Shown in pieces: positions 37,313-47,138 of a stretch of 64,000 nucleotides of DNA. How positions within the stretch are numbered: position 1 is the stretch's first letter; every line of letters starts with the position of its first letter. This stretch comes from Microcoleus sp. FACHB-1515 (GTDB taxonomy: Bacteria > Cyanobacteriota > Cyanobacteriia > Elainellales > Elainellaceae). Location: positions 53,399 to 117,398 of the forward strand of contig NZ_JACJPO010000045.1 in the NCBI RefSeq assembly GCF_014696105.1, in the 5' to 3' direction. A program made the position numbers and the translations under genes. Below the pieces are notes generated by a model, which made no database searches, was not told the origin of the DNA, and worked only from the letters and a program-made list of their open reading frames with translations.

Positions 37313-38089
37313 CTACCGCGTCTCTACCGAAATGAACAGGTCTGCCTCGATCGATCGCAACTGCTGCACTTGCGATCGCAAAAATTCGACCTCTTTGGCG
37401 TTCAAGGGACGCACCTGGCCGGACGGCAGCGATCCCAACTCGATCGCGCCGATCGCGACGCGGTGGAGCGACACAACTGGATGCCCAAGCTGTTCAGCCA
37501 CACGACGAATTTGGCGATTGCGACCTTCGCGCAAAATGATTTTCAGGAAAGTTTGGCTGCTTGTTTGACGCAGAACTTCGACCTGTGCCGATCGCGTCAA
37601 TCGCCCGTCGAGCAGAACGCCGCGCCGCCACTGCTCAAGCGTGGTCTCAGTCGGATGACCTTCGACCCAAACCTGGTAGGTTTTGGCGATCGAGTGGCGC
37701 GGGTGCGTCAAACAAAAAGTCACCTCGCCATCATTGGTCAGCAGCAGCGCTCCAGTCGAATCTGCATCAAGGCGTCCGACTGGATGCAGGCTGTTGTGCT
37801 TCAGCGAAGCGGGCAGCAGATCCATGACGGTGCGCCGCTTTTGGGGATCGTCGCGAGTCGTCACGACACCAGCGGGCTTATGCAGCAGCAGGTATTGGGG
37901 TGCGGGTCGATCGCGAGGCTGAATCAAACGGCCATCGACCTCGATGCGGTCGTGACTTGGATCGGCTTTATGTCCAAGTTCCGCGACTGCCCCGTTGAGT
38001 CGCACACGGCCATCTCGAATAAGCTGCTCGGCCTGACGGCGAGAAGCAACACCCCACTGGGACAAGATTTTTTGTAGCCGTTCATCCAC
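37313..38089 (-). CDS. rRNA pseudouridine synthase, RsuA/RluB/E family
   Basis: 258 aa. N-terminal S4 RNA-binding domain (about 1-50, LQKILSQWGVASRRQAEQLI), then the pseudouridine synthase domain with catalytic Asp108 in GRLDADSTGALLL and the closing EGRNRQIRR motif. It isomerises uridine in 23S (RluB/E) or 16S (RsuA) rRNA; length and the S4 domain favour the RluB-like group, but the site cannot be told. Confidence 0.93.
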   Translation of the reverse strand: MDERLQKILSQWGVASRRQAEQLIRDGRVRLNGAVAELGHKADPSHDRIEVDGRLIQPRDRPAPQYLLLHKPAGVVTTRDDPQKRRTVMDLLPASLKHNSLHPVGRLDADSTGALLLTNDGEVTFCLTHPRHSIAKTYQVWVEGHPTETTLEQWRRGVLLDGRLTRSAQVEVLRQTSSQTFLKIILREGRNRQIRRVAEQLGHPVVSLHRVAIGAIELGSLPSGQVRPLNAKEVEFLRSQVQQLRSIEADLFISVETR

Positions 38090-38166
38090 AGGAATTGGAA
38101 TTGGCGATCGACTCGTGCGGCACGGTTTGGCTGTGCATGTACAAATAGTACAGGAAAAAGTTACAG

Positions 38167-41100
38167 TCAGACGCCAGATTTAGAGGTGGCATCGTTTTCC
38201 AGAGCAACAGCAACGGTGGCAATCGCCCAGGCTTTCACCTCCTCTATTTCAATTTCAATCACTTCTTCAAGCAGGTTGGTTCGATCGCAAAGTTGCAGCT
38301 TCAGGTAGCCGGAAAGCGCGATCGCAGCATTCTGACCGCAGGCTTCATAGCAGCGCAAAATCCACTGCTGCGGGTTAACGTGCGATCGCTTAAAGGCAGA
38401 GCAAATCAAATTTGGAGCGGACAGATTGAGGAATTCGCAAGTCGGGGGAAGCGTTGGTGCGGTAGCAGCTTTGGGGAAATGGACGATCGGCGGCTGATTG
38501 AGTTCATAGCCGCGCTGGACGGTGTGCGCTTGCGACCAGCGATCGCGATGCGGGTAGAGGGCGTAGCAGAATTCGTGATGGCCGCGATCGGCGTGGGGAT
38601 CAGGCCAGCGAGAACTGCGGAGCAGCGTCAGTCGCAGTTGATTCGGCTGGACATCGTAGCCGTATTTGCAGTCGTTGAGCAGACTGACGCCGTAATCAGC
38701 TTGGCTCAAGTCCGCCCACTGGAGAGCAGGAATTTCCCACTGAGCAGCTTCGGCGGGCGTTTGCGGACGAGTCGGGCGATCGATCGCGCCAAACGGAATT
38801 TCGCAGGTTGCAAAGTCGGATTCAACGGTCAGCGGAAAAGCAGCCTTGAGCAACGTATGTTCTTCCTGCCAGTCCGCAACCGTTTCAATTCTCAAAACCT
38901 CTGAATCGCAATCGAGAACATAATCTTGCTGCAAGCGCGAACTGCCAACAAGCCGCTGAACGCGCAAGCGCTGCCGAATTGCACCGCGATCGATCCACAA
39001 GGTAGACAGAGTTTTCGCGGGCGGCAAGGGATGATCGGCATAGTGGGGATCAATGTTCCAAGCGTCCCAATACTGGCCGCAGTCGCGAAACGCCTGAAGC
39101 TGATTGCCCGGAGCGCTAAGGATTTCGCGATCGTTTTGCTTGTCATACACGCTGTTGAGATTGCCCGTCAGTGGACTGACCTGTACCCGCAGGCGATCGT
39201 TTTCCAGCGTCCATCCAGGCACAACAGCAGATTCCGGTTCCAGCGCAGCTTCAGCCAGCCAGAACAATCGATAGCCGACGCTCGGCAGATCAGTTGCGTA
39301 GAACAGCACGGAATTTCCGCTGATTTGCACAGGGATCGATCGCCCGCGATCGTCATATACGTCCGCTGCACTCCAGCCTGCTGGCAGCGCAACAGAGACG
39401 ACTTGCGATCGCGTCCAGTTGAGCGAATTGAAAATCACGAGCGGACGGGCTGCGGGCTGTGGCGGTTCAGGTAAATCGATTTGGGCGGCGATCGCTGCCA
39501 GTGCTTGATCGCGGATGGCTGCGGCTTGCGTTTGTGCCTGCTGCCAAGTCGGAGCGGTTTCCTCGTAAACTTCGGGGATCGCTGATCCGGGCAAGATATC
39601 GTGAAACTGGTTAAACAAAATCAGCTTCCAAGCTGACTCGATCGCCTCGGCAGGATAATCGAAATTGTTCGTCAAAGCTTCGCTACCTTTGGTCAGCGAA
39701 GCTACCGCGCTCCAAAGTTCCGCCTGATACAGCAAAATTTCCGATCGGCGATTTGCCAGTTTTTGATCGGCATGAGTCGTGTAGCAGCCGCGATGAAATT
39801 CCAGGTAGAGATCGCGCTGCCAAATCGGAAGATCATCGCTCTTTTGCGTAATTTGCTGGAGAAATGCTTCGGCTGTGGCAAATTTCAGCTTGGGGAAGAA
39901 TGGAGAATTTGCCCAGCGATCGGCCACCGTCAGCATGTCGCGAGTCGGCCCACCACCGTGATCCCCAATGCCCGGAAGCCACAGCGCGATCGATCGATCT
40001 GTCTTGGCTTCCCATTCGCTGGCGTATTTCGCCATTTTTGCCGGATCAATGCCTTCCCCGATCGGCACAGAGCTGTAGCTGAGGATGCGCGTTCCGTCTC
40101 GGCCTTCCCACCAAAACAGATCGTGCGGAAACTCAGTTGTGTCGTTCCACCGCAGCTTTTGCGTCACGAAATATTCGATCGCGCCCTGCTGCAAAATCTG
40201 TGGCAGTTGCCAGCAGAAGCCGAAACTGTCGGGAAGCCAAGCGATCGCACTCGTCCGACCAAATTTTTCCTGCACATAGCGCTGACCGTAGATGACCTGA
40301 CGGGCGATCGATTCGCCGCAAACCGTATTGAATTCCGGCTCGACCCACAGCCCTGCGATCACTTCCCAGCAGCCTGACGCAATTTGCGCTTGAATTTCGG
40401 CAAACAGGTCGGGGCGATGCTGCTCGATCCAGGCATACAAAGCGGGTGACGAATGGCCGAAAATTAAATCGGGAAATTCCTGCTGAAGCTGCAAAACCGA
40501 TCGAAACGTGCGCTCGGCCACATCCCAAGTTTCCGCGATCGGCCACAGCCAAGCAAGATCGAGATGCGCGTGACCCAACAGATAAATTTGTCTTGCTTTT
40601 AACTCACTGCTCAATGGCTGAAGCTGTTCGCGCATCTTTGCAAGTGACGCATCAAACAAAGCGCGATTCGGCAAAGCTGACCAGTCGATCGCCTCGATCG
40701 CCCGCTCCAGTTCCAAGTGTCGATCGGGCAAATGCTGCAAGCTGATCAGTTCATCCGCGATAAAGCTCGGTTCAGGAAAATCGATTGATTCGTAGCAGCA
40801 GTACGACTTCACCAATGCCCCGCGATCGTGAGCCGGAGCAGTCAGCCGCAGCGTGATGTCGATCGCTTCTCTTGGTTTGGCCGATTCGCTCAGCAAAATT
40901 CGAGTCGAGCAGTCAAACAAATCACCCGCCTGCACAACATTACCGTTGACCAAAATTTCAGCGGCTTCTGCCCACCACAGCAAACCCAGCCGCAACGTCA
41001 TTCCCGCGATCGCGTATCCGTTGAGCCGTTCAGGAATCACGATGGTCTGTCGCAGTTCGATCGCTCCTGCATCCCAAGCGATATGGCCGCGATCGTTGAG

Positions 41101-41223
41101 CGGGGCAATCGCCTCGTTACAGTACCAAGCAGTTTGCAAATCAAGCTGGCTCAGATGACGCAGGCGATCGATCGCGGTGTCGATGGCTGCGGAGGAAGCT
41201 GAGGCAGGCGCGGAGTCGAGCAT
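38167..41223 (-). CDS. Alpha-mannosidase, glycoside hydrolase family 38
   Basis: 1018-aa zinc-dependent retaining mannosidase, no signal peptide, so probably cytosolic. Zinc ligands in GHAHLDLAW are at 217-225 (H220 and D222 in the usual HxD pair). The nucleophile Asp lies in WLPDSFGF, and a third metal region occurs at GDHGGGPT. The C-terminal half is the typical GH38 beta-sandwich (DYVLDCDSEVLRIETVADW). It would release mannose from alpha-mannosides, perhaps in recycling glycans. Divergent from the following hypothetical gene. Confidence 0.95.
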   Translation of the reverse strand: MLDSAPASASSAAIDTAIDRLRHLSQLDLQTAWYCNEAIAPLNDRGHIAWDAGAIELRQTIVIPERLNGYAIAGMTLRLGLLWWAEAAEILVNGNVVQAGDLFDCSTRILLSESAKPREAIDITLRLTAPAHDRGALVKSYCCYESIDFPEPSFIADELISLQHLPDRHLELERAIEAIDWSALPNRALFDASLAKMREQLQPLSSELKARQIYLLGHAHLDLAWLWPIAETWDVAERTFRSVLQLQQEFPDLIFGHSSPALYAWIEQHRPDLFAEIQAQIASGCWEVIAGLWVEPEFNTVCGESIARQVIYGQRYVQEKFGRTSAIAWLPDSFGFCWQLPQILQQGAIEYFVTQKLRWNDTTEFPHDLFWWEGRDGTRILSYSSVPIGEGIDPAKMAKYASEWEAKTDRSIALWLPGIGDHGGGPTRDMLTVADRWANSPFFPKLKFATAEAFLQQITQKSDDLPIWQRDLYLEFHRGCYTTHADQKLANRRSEILLYQAELWSAVASLTKGSEALTNNFDYPAEAIESAWKLILFNQFHDILPGSAIPEVYEETAPTWQQAQTQAAAIRDQALAAIAAQIDLPEPPQPAARPLVIFNSLNWTRSQVVSVALPAGWSAADVYDDRGRSIPVQISGNSVLFYATDLPSVGYRLFWLAEAALEPESAVVPGWTLENDRLRVQVSPLTGNLNSVYDKQNDREILSAPGNQLQAFRDCGQYWDAWNIDPHYADHPLPPAKTLSTLWIDRGAIRQRLRVQRLVGSSRLQQDYVLDCDSEVLRIETVADWQEEHTLLKAAFPLTVESDFATCEIPFGAIDRPTRPQTPAEAAQWEIPALQWADLSQADYGVSLLNDCKYGYDVQPNQLRLTLLRSSRWPDPHADRGHHEFCYALYPHRDRWSQAHTVQRGYELNQPPIVHFPKAATAPTLPPTCEFLNLSAPNLICSAFKRSHVNPQQWILRCYEACGQNAAIALSGYLKLQLCDRTNLLEEVIEIEIEEVKAWAIATVAVALENDATSKSGV

Positions 41224-41306
41224 ATATCGTCTAAGATCAAAGGATTCGCCCCCGTGAAAACGGGAACGTCTGAAACTCTACACCAGAAATTCCGTTTGCG
41301 CCGCAC

Positions 41307-42746
41307 ATGGCTTCTAGTCGCTACCGCAGTCAATTTTTTCAGGCGTTCTCACGACAAACGATGCGTTTGGGCGATCGCTTGGCGCAAACTTGGCGACAGG
41401 CAAAGCTAACGGCAACCTGGGGCAGTCAAATTCTGCTGTACCCAATCTACGCGCTCTACCAAGGTACTCGCGTCGCCAGTCGATCGATCCAGCAAGCCGC
41501 TTCCCGAATTTTACCGCAGCTACAGGCTGCCCCTGTCACCGATCCGGCCAATCCACCGATCGATGAACAGATCGATCGCGATGCTCCGGTTGATACGCCG
41601 ATCGTGCGATCGCTGATTGCCCTGGCTGGACTAGAACTATCAAACCTAACAGCATTGCTTCCCGCTGCGGATGGATCGCTACCGAAGGTCTGCGAAGCAC
41701 TCGTGCCTGCTGCTGCTACGCCGATCGTCGTGGTTGATTTGCCTAGAGCAGTTGAACCTTTGAGCGAAATTGCGCCACGTCTGGAAGATGGAATCGAACC
41801 GACAACGGTGCGGGTGCGCGGCTTGGCTTCGCGGCTGAGCGATCGCCGCCTTGTCCTGACGACCATTCACAATCAACTGCTGGATGTCCTCACGGCTGAA
41901 CAGCAAATCCAGCTTCAGCAGCGGATCGTCTGGGAACTTGCAAGCTATCGACGGCTGTTGCGCTTACGCAGTTTTGATCGATCGCTTCCGCTCCCTGCCG
42001 ATTCTCCTCACTTACTGCCGCCGATTCGGAGTTTTCAGCGCTTGATGACGTGGATGCAGCAAAGCCCGATTGCGATCGCAACGAATTTATTTGGTGAAGC
42101 GGCTCAACTTGCCGCCGCACCGTCTGCTCCCATTTTGCCGTCGACACCGCAGCCACGATCGCAAAGCGCTCCCGGAACGGAATCGATCAATCAATCCCTT
42201 TTTAGGCAATCCCTTTTTAGGAATGCGGTGCGATCGCCTTGGGCATGGTTGCGGGAACGATTCCGCCCTGCTGCTGAAGAATCCACCCTTGAAGTCGGCA
42301 ATCCGGCGATCGTGATTAGCGAAGCCGCCACCCTAACAGCCACCTCGCCCCCTCCACCCCAGCAAAAATCTTGGTGGAAGCGCAAACGCCTTGCCGCAGA
42401 TTCCACTAGCCAAACGCCGATCGCAGCTTTGGGTCGAGAGGTTGCCGCCCTGCCGCCGCAAGCGTTCGATCGCAAACTGACGACAACCGATCGATCGACG
42501 GCAACGACGCGATCGGCAGCGGAGCGCATAAGCAATTCCCTTGATCAAGCTGCTGGAGCAATTGCGATCGAAACCGAATCAACTGCACCCACTGCCGCAC
42601 CCACCTGGATCGAAACCGAAGCTCGCTTAGTTGGCTATGTCAAACATCCGCTAGAGCAACTGCTCGAATGGCTCGATGCTGGAATGCTCTGGCTCGAAAC
42701 CAAGCTTTCCAACTTCTGGCGCTGGCTGAGCGGCAATCCTCACTGA
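41307..42746 (+). CDS. Hypothetical protein, possibly membrane-associated
   Basis: 479 aa with no domain I recognise. The N-terminus is basic and amphipathic (MASSRYRSQFFQAFSRQTMRLGDRLAQTWRQ). A short hydrophobic run follows (ILLYPIYALYQGTRVASRS). The middle (about 140-220) is the best-looking folded part: IVVVDLPRAVEPLSEIAP, LTTIHNQLLDVLTAEQQIQLQQRI. The second half is low-complexity Ala/Thr/Ser/Pro. It ends with an amphipathic Trp-rich helix (LEWLDAGMLWLETKLSNFWRWL) that could touch a membrane. It looks like a cyanobacterium-restricted protein; function unknown. Confidence 0.7.
   Translation: MASSRYRSQFFQAFSRQTMRLGDRLAQTWRQAKLTATWGSQILLYPIYALYQGTRVASRSIQQAASRILPQLQAAPVTDPANPPIDEQIDRDAPVDTPIVRSLIALAGLELSNLTALLPAADGSLPKVCEALVPAAATPIVVVDLPRAVEPLSEIAPRLEDGIEPTTVRVRGLASRLSDRRLVLTTIHNQLLDVLTAEQQIQLQQRIVWELASYRRLLRLRSFDRSLPLPADSPHLLPPIRSFQRLMTWMQQSPIAIATNLFGEAAQLAAAPSAPILPSTPQPRSQSAPGTESINQSLFRQSLFRNAVRSPWAWLRERFRPAAEESTLEVGNPAIVISEAATLTATSPPPPQQKSWWKRKRLAADSTSQTPIAALGREVAALPPQAFDRKLTTTDRSTATTRSAAERISNSLDQAAGAIAIETESTAPTAAPTWIETEARLVGYVKHPLEQLLEWLDAGMLWLETKLSNFWRWLSGNPH
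42192..42221 (+). repeat. 15-bp perfect tandem duplication inside a CDS
   Basis: Two adjacent copies of CAATCCCTTTTTAGG add five residues (QSLFR) in frame to the hypothetical protein. Looks like a recent slippage event. Confidence 0.85.
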
Positions 42747-42962
42747 CATCTCAATCCTTGATCCCCGATACCCATCTGGGGAACTGCAACGCTGCCGCGC
42801 CCGTCCTGTGCAGCAGCGCATTCGAGTGATACTTTACTAGGAGTGCTAGCGCAATACCGTTCCGCAAGCTTTGCGATCGCACCAGTCTTTGCGGGAATCG
42901 TAGCGAGAAATGAGTCAGGGTTCCGAGTATGATAATAAAACTGATTCCCAAGAGGTCTATCA

Positions 42963-43079
42963 ATGCTGACGCTTAAAATCGTGGTTTACGTTGTGGTTGC
43001 CTTTTTTGTTGGCCTGTTTGTGTTTGGCTTTTTGTCCAACGACCCCGCTCGAAACCCGAATCGCCAAGATTTGGAATAA
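42963..43079 (+). CDS. psbI: Photosystem II reaction centre protein I
   Basis: 38-aa single-helix membrane protein, easily overlooked for its size. It begins [19 protein letters not shown] and ends [15 protein letters not shown], the PsbI signature: start MLTLKI, one helix, and an [11 protein letters not shown] tail. PsbI sits beside D1 and CP43 in the PSII core and helps assembly and stability of the dimer. AGAGG lies 8 nt upstream of the ATG, and TATGATAAT about 35 nt upstream may be a -10 element. It sits between a hypothetical gene and the DUF3769 gene on the same strand. Confidence 0.96.
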   Translation: MLTLKIVVYVVVAFFVGLFVFGFLSNDPARNPNRQDLE

Positions 43080-43187
43080 TCTTGCTTTGGCCTTGGCGGA
43101 GCCGGAAGCTCGCCACCCCCACAGGTAGCTCGATCGCGCGAAAAGGCTAACCCTCCTGCGGGCTGTCTGTTTCCACTGTCTTTAGCT

Positions 43188-45593
43188 ATGCCCTATCCGG
43201 TTCCGCCGCCTCCGCCTCTTCTCATCCAAGTTGTTGCTCCTTCTGAAACCGTTGCTGCACCTGCACCAGCGGCTCCAAGCTCGTTTGAGCCAGAACGCCA
43301 GCCTGACAATACTTCTGCACCGCCTGCAATCGAAGCAGCACCGCTGGGTGGAGCGATCGAGCGATCCGCCACTCCAGAACCTCCAGCCGTTTCGCTGACG
43401 TTTGCGACTCGACAAGCACAGCTTCCCACGATTCCCGCTCCGCCTGAGCCAGTCGAAGCTCCAGAAACCCCTGAGCCTGCGATCGAGCCGCCGACGGAAT
43501 CTGATTCCTTTGAACTGGAAACGTCGCCTGAGCTGGAAACACCGCCAGAGCCAACGACAGAAGATGCGCCGCCAGAGCCATCGGTTGAGAATCCGCCGAT
43601 CGAGACCATCCAAATCGATCCGACCGAGGAAAATCCCCAAGGTCAAACGCTCGAAATTATTCCTGAACCTGCCGCGTCCGAATTGCCCCCACCCCAGCCG
43701 TCTCCAGTTCCAGAAACGCCGCCTGCTGCTGATCCGCAAACCGACCCGTCTGGAACGGGCAACATTGTTGAACTGGATGCGGACTACCAGGAATTTGACA
43801 CAAACCGCGAAATCTTTACGGGAATCGGCAATGTCGAGATGCGATTTCGCGGTGCAGTATTAAACGCCGATCGCGTCCAGGTCAACCTGCTGAATCGAAT
43901 TGCTGTGGCCGAAGGCAGTGTGCGACTAGAGCGCGGCGACCAGGTATTGCGGGGCGATCGCCTCACCTACAATTTTGTGCAGACGCAGGGAACCGTGCTG
44001 GCGGCTCGTGGTGAAGTGTTTATTCCCAGTGCCGGACGCGATTTTTCCGCTGGTGGTGAAGGAGTTGCTCCGACTCCAATCGACCCGAATGCACCTGTCG
44101 ATCCGGCCAGTCAGCCAATTTTCGGCACAGGCGGCGGTCTGACGTTTGGCTTGGGGAGCAACAATGTTGCCGCAGGCGGCACGATCAATCGAATTCGCTT
44201 TGAGGCAGAACGGCTAGAATTTACGGCTGACGGTTGGCAAGCGACGAATGTGCGCTTGACGAACGATCCGTTTTCGCCGCCAGAACTGGAATTGCGATCG
44301 CCCACTGTCACCTTCACTCGTCTCTCGCCTACGCGCAGCGAAATTCGCGCCCGCAATCCGCGTATCGTCTTCGATCAAGGCTTTTCGCTGCCCCTCCTGC
44401 GCGATCGGATTATTCTGGATGAACGCCAGCGCGAAGCCTTTCCGATTGTTTTTGGCTTTGATGAACGCGATCGCGGCGGCTTCTTCATCGAAGGCATTTT
44501 CGAGCCGCTGTCCACGCCCGCTGTGCAGCTTCAGATTCGACCGCAGATCTTTTTGCAGCAGGCGATTTTTGGCGGCGACGATCGCGTCACGGATCAAAGA
44601 GACGGCAGCAGCTTCTTCGACAATCTTGGCCTTGTCGCTCAACTGAACGCTCGCCTCAGCCCAACGACGACCGCAGAAGCGAATTTGGCGATCGTCAGTC
44701 CGCTCACGTTTGACAATCGCAACGACAACATCCGAGCCAGTGTGCGGGCGCGGCAGCTCATTGGCCGCAACACGCTCTCACTGGAATATAGCTTCCGCGA
44801 TCGCCTGTTCAACGGCTCGCTTGGCTACCAAACGGTTTACAGCAGCTTGGGCTTTGTCTTCGCCTCGCCGCAGTTTACGCTGGGCGATACGGGCATCAAC
44901 TACCGCTATCAGTTTGGCGCTCAGCTTGTCACGGCAGATACCGATCGCGACGATTTGCTAGAACCGATTCGCGACAACAACCGCATCACCCTAGGTCGCT
45001 TTCAGGGCGTGTTAGAAGCCAATCGCTTCATTACGCTGTGGCAAGGTCAGCCACTTCCGGCCACGCCCACTGAGGGCTTGCGCTATACGCCCAATCCGGT
45101 TGTGCCGTTTGTTGCCTTGGTGCCAAGTGCCCGACTGGTCGGCAGCTTCTACACGAACGGTGAATCCCAAACGCTGTTGACGGGCACTTTGGGACTTTTT
45201 GGGCAGTTCGGACACTATTCACGTCCAGCTTTCGACTACACCGCCTTCAACATCAGCTATTCGCAGCGCTTTGGACAAGGCGAATCGCCATTTCTGTTCG
45301 ATCGCGATGCGGACGAGCGCGTCCTTTCTTTTGGCATTCGTCAGCAAATTTACGGGCCATTTCTATTTGGCGTGCAGGCCTCGATCAACCTCGATCGCGG
45401 CGACGGCTTTGACACCGATTACAGTTTGGAATACAACCGCCGCACTTATTCGATCGTGCTGCGCGTCAACCCCGAACGCGAAATTGCCTCGATCGGATTA
45501 CGCATTAATGAGTTCAACTTTGGCACCGATCGCCCGCCTTTTTCCGGTGAAGGCAATACGGTGGTAGATGGTGTGCAGCAGTCCGATGATTAA
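43188..45593 (+). CDS. DUF3769 LptD/OstA-like outer-membrane protein
   Basis: 801 aa. Residues 1-185 are Pro/Glu/Ala-rich and start MPYPVPPPPP; there is no classical signal peptide. Residues about 195-300 are an OstA/LptA-like beta-jellyroll (VELDADYQEFDTNREIFTGIGNVEMRFRG, LERGDQVLRGDRLTYNFVQTQGTV). The remainder is DUF3769, predicted to be a large beta barrel. By family this is the cyanobacterial counterpart of LptD, placing lipopolysaccharide in the outer membrane. The lack of an evident signal peptide is odd for an outer-membrane protein; the true start could lie elsewhere, but no upstream start is apparent. Confidence 0.82.
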   Translation: MPYPVPPPPPLLIQVVAPSETVAAPAPAAPSSFEPERQPDNTSAPPAIEAAPLGGAIERSATPEPPAVSLTFATRQAQLPTIPAPPEPVEAPETPEPAIEPPTESDSFELETSPELETPPEPTTEDAPPEPSVENPPIETIQIDPTEENPQGQTLEIIPEPAASELPPPQPSPVPETPPAADPQTDPSGTGNIVELDADYQEFDTNREIFTGIGNVEMRFRGAVLNADRVQVNLLNRIAVAEGSVRLERGDQVLRGDRLTYNFVQTQGTVLAARGEVFIPSAGRDFSAGGEGVAPTPIDPNAPVDPASQPIFGTGGGLTFGLGSNNVAAGGTINRIRFEAERLEFTADGWQATNVRLTNDPFSPPELELRSPTVTFTRLSPTRSEIRARNPRIVFDQGFSLPLLRDRIILDERQREAFPIVFGFDERDRGGFFIEGIFEPLSTPAVQLQIRPQIFLQQAIFGGDDRVTDQRDGSSFFDNLGLVAQLNARLSPTTTAEANLAIVSPLTFDNRNDNIRASVRARQLIGRNTLSLEYSFRDRLFNGSLGYQTVYSSLGFVFASPQFTLGDTGINYRYQFGAQLVTADTDRDDLLEPIRDNNRITLGRFQGVLEANRFITLWQGQPLPATPTEGLRYTPNPVVPFVALVPSARLVGSFYTNGESQTLLTGTLGLFGQFGHYSRPAFDYTAFNISYSQRFGQGESPFLFDRDADERVLSFGIRQQIYGPFLFGVQASINLDRGDGFDTDYSLEYNRRTYSIVLRVNPEREIASIGLRINEFNFGTDRPPFSGEGNTVVDGVQQSDD

Positions 45594-45806
45594 CTGCAAG
45601 CGCAATATCTTGAATTGCGGATGAAGCAGCGCATCCAATTCGATCGAATTTCGAGAGGCCGCTTGAGCCGGAAGCCAAATCTTTACAGCAATTGAAATCA
45701 AAACATTACAAAACAGCTTGATTTTTCCGATCAATTGCTTTTACCGTGAATCAATGCCGCACTCGATTAAAATAGCAGCAAGGCAAACGGCCTCAATCAC
45801 AATTTC

Positions 45807-46433
45807 ATGAGCGAACTGGCAACGGCTGCGATCGAAACTCAACTGTTACTGAGTCAATATAATTTTGACTTGGGCAGTTGGACTATGGAGCGGCTAATCG
45901 ATCGCTGGCTGCAAATGTATCCCGTCGAATGGTTGCGATCGGCGGCGATCGAAGCGCTGTATCAAGGTCGCTACAAAGCCGTTTCAGTTGAGCAAATTCT
46001 TGCGGTTTGGCAGCGTCGCAAGCGTCCCTTGCCGCACTTCAATTCGGATTTTGAGCGGATGATTTGCAGTGAAATTTTGCTGCCCGTCCGTGCCGAACCA
46101 CCCCTAAAGCTTTTGCCTGACACTGCTCCAGAACCGGAGTCGATCGCCACAGAAATCGCGCCCTACCATCCACCTGATATTGATTCCGGTAAGCTGACTC
46201 AACTGCATGAAGAAGCAAGCGCGATCGCAACCGATACGATCGCGCCCTACCATCCGCCCAACATCGATTCCGGTAAGCTAGCTCGGCTCAATTCAACGCG
46301 CTTGCTAGCGGTGGTGGAGCGAATGGCCGCGCCGATCGATCGATTTGTCCCCGATCCGACGCCGCCCGACTTTTATGCCAAGCTGCGAGCCGTCGCTCAA
46401 CATCCGCTGGATGACAGCGAGGCGGCTAGCTAG
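45807..46433 (+). CDS. Hypothetical cyanobacterial protein with internal duplication
   Basis: 208 aa. The N-terminal 85 residues look like a compact helical domain ([46 protein letters not shown]). The rest is linker-like with two copies of IAPYHPPxIDSGKL 28 residues apart, then a Pro-rich tail. The N-terminal part resembles short conserved cyanobacterial proteins of unknown function. Its 3' end overlaps the bilin-lyase gene on the other strand by 8 nt. Confidence 0.75.
   Translation: MSELATAAIETQLLLSQYNFDLGSWTMERLIDRWLQMYPVEWLRSAAIEALYQGRYKAVSVEQILAVWQRRKRPLPHFNSDFERMICSEILLPVRAEPPLKLLPDTAPEPESIATEIAPYHPPDIDSGKLTQLHEEASAIATDTIAPYHPPNIDSGKLARLNSTRLLAVVERMAAPIDRFVPDPTPPDFYAKLRAVAQHPLDDSEAAS
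46155..46280 (+). repeat. Direct repeat (42 bp, period 84 bp) inside a CDS
   Basis: Copies at 46155-46196 and 46239-46280 encode [14 protein letters not shown] and [14 protein letters not shown]. The few base differences are mostly silent, pointing to a conserved duplicated peptide motif. Confidence 0.8.
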
Positions 46434-46986
46434 CCGATGTCGCTTTATCGGTTGATTCGGCAGGTTTCGCGCCGCCCATGCGAATTTCCGAGCAAAAAGA
46501 GGCCATACTAAAGCCGCCAAACCGCTTCAAAATGCTGGTACGCAGACGTAGATTTTCGCTAGCGAACCACAGTCGCTCTTCGGAATACATCGATTCGTAG
46601 TCGGTAATCAGCGTCAGGGCATTGTCTGCACCCATGACGTAGCGACCTGCGACTGGCGCTTTTTCGGCATATCCGGTTCCGCGCAGCAGCAAGCCTTCGT
46701 TGGGGTTTTCGGCATCCGCGATCGCCACCAAAACCGTTGAACCGCTGTGCTTTTCTTCGTCCCATTCCATCGTGCCGTCCCACGTCACCCGCGCTCCGCA
46801 GGCGACTCGCGACGCATCGGCGTTATGCTGCTGGCACAGTTCGATCACGGTCGGATCGTCATTGGCAAGCATCTCAATTTGGATTTGCGATTTGCCACTT
46901 TCCGATTGCTTAAAGGCGAGGTGGTGGCTGGTGCGCTGCGAAAACCACTTGCCAGAACTTTGCTCAAAAAACGCTTTGATGTCCAT
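46426..46986 (-). CDS. Phycobiliprotein chromophore lyase, CpcS/CpeS family
   Basis: 186-aa cytosolic lyase that attaches a linear tetrapyrrole to Cys-84-type sites of phycobiliproteins. Family blocks are clear: [23 protein letters not shown] at the start, a W-D-G-T-M-EW region, [15 protein letters not shown] and [17 protein letters not shown], forming the lipocalin-like barrel. Length is normal for the S-type lyase. It is probably the general phycocyanobilin lyase (CpcS/CpcS-III), but the subtype cannot be proven. Confidence 0.92.
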   Translation of the reverse strand: MDIKAFFEQSSGKWFSQRTSHHLAFKQSESGKSQIQIEMLANDDPTVIELCQQHNADASRVACGARVTWDGTMEWDEEKHSGSTVLVAIADAENPNEGLLLRGTGYAEKAPVAGRYVMGADNALTLITDYESMYSEERLWFASENLRLRTSILKRFGGFSMASFCSEIRMGGAKPAESTDKATSAS

Positions 46987-47138
46987 GAAGCTTGATTTTA
47001 TGACGGGACGATCGGACAGCCAAACCTGCCCAAAGCTAACTTCTTCATTCTAAGCGGAAGCGGTTTGAAAGCCGATCGATACCGTCGTCCCTCCGTCCCG
47101 ACACCACGCATAGGGCATCGAGCTAGGACAATGAGCGA

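Noticed and set aside
37169..38077. 302-codon plus-strand frame over the RodZ-like and pseudouridine synthase genes
   Set aside because: Spans two real genes on the opposite strand and has no coherent protein pattern.
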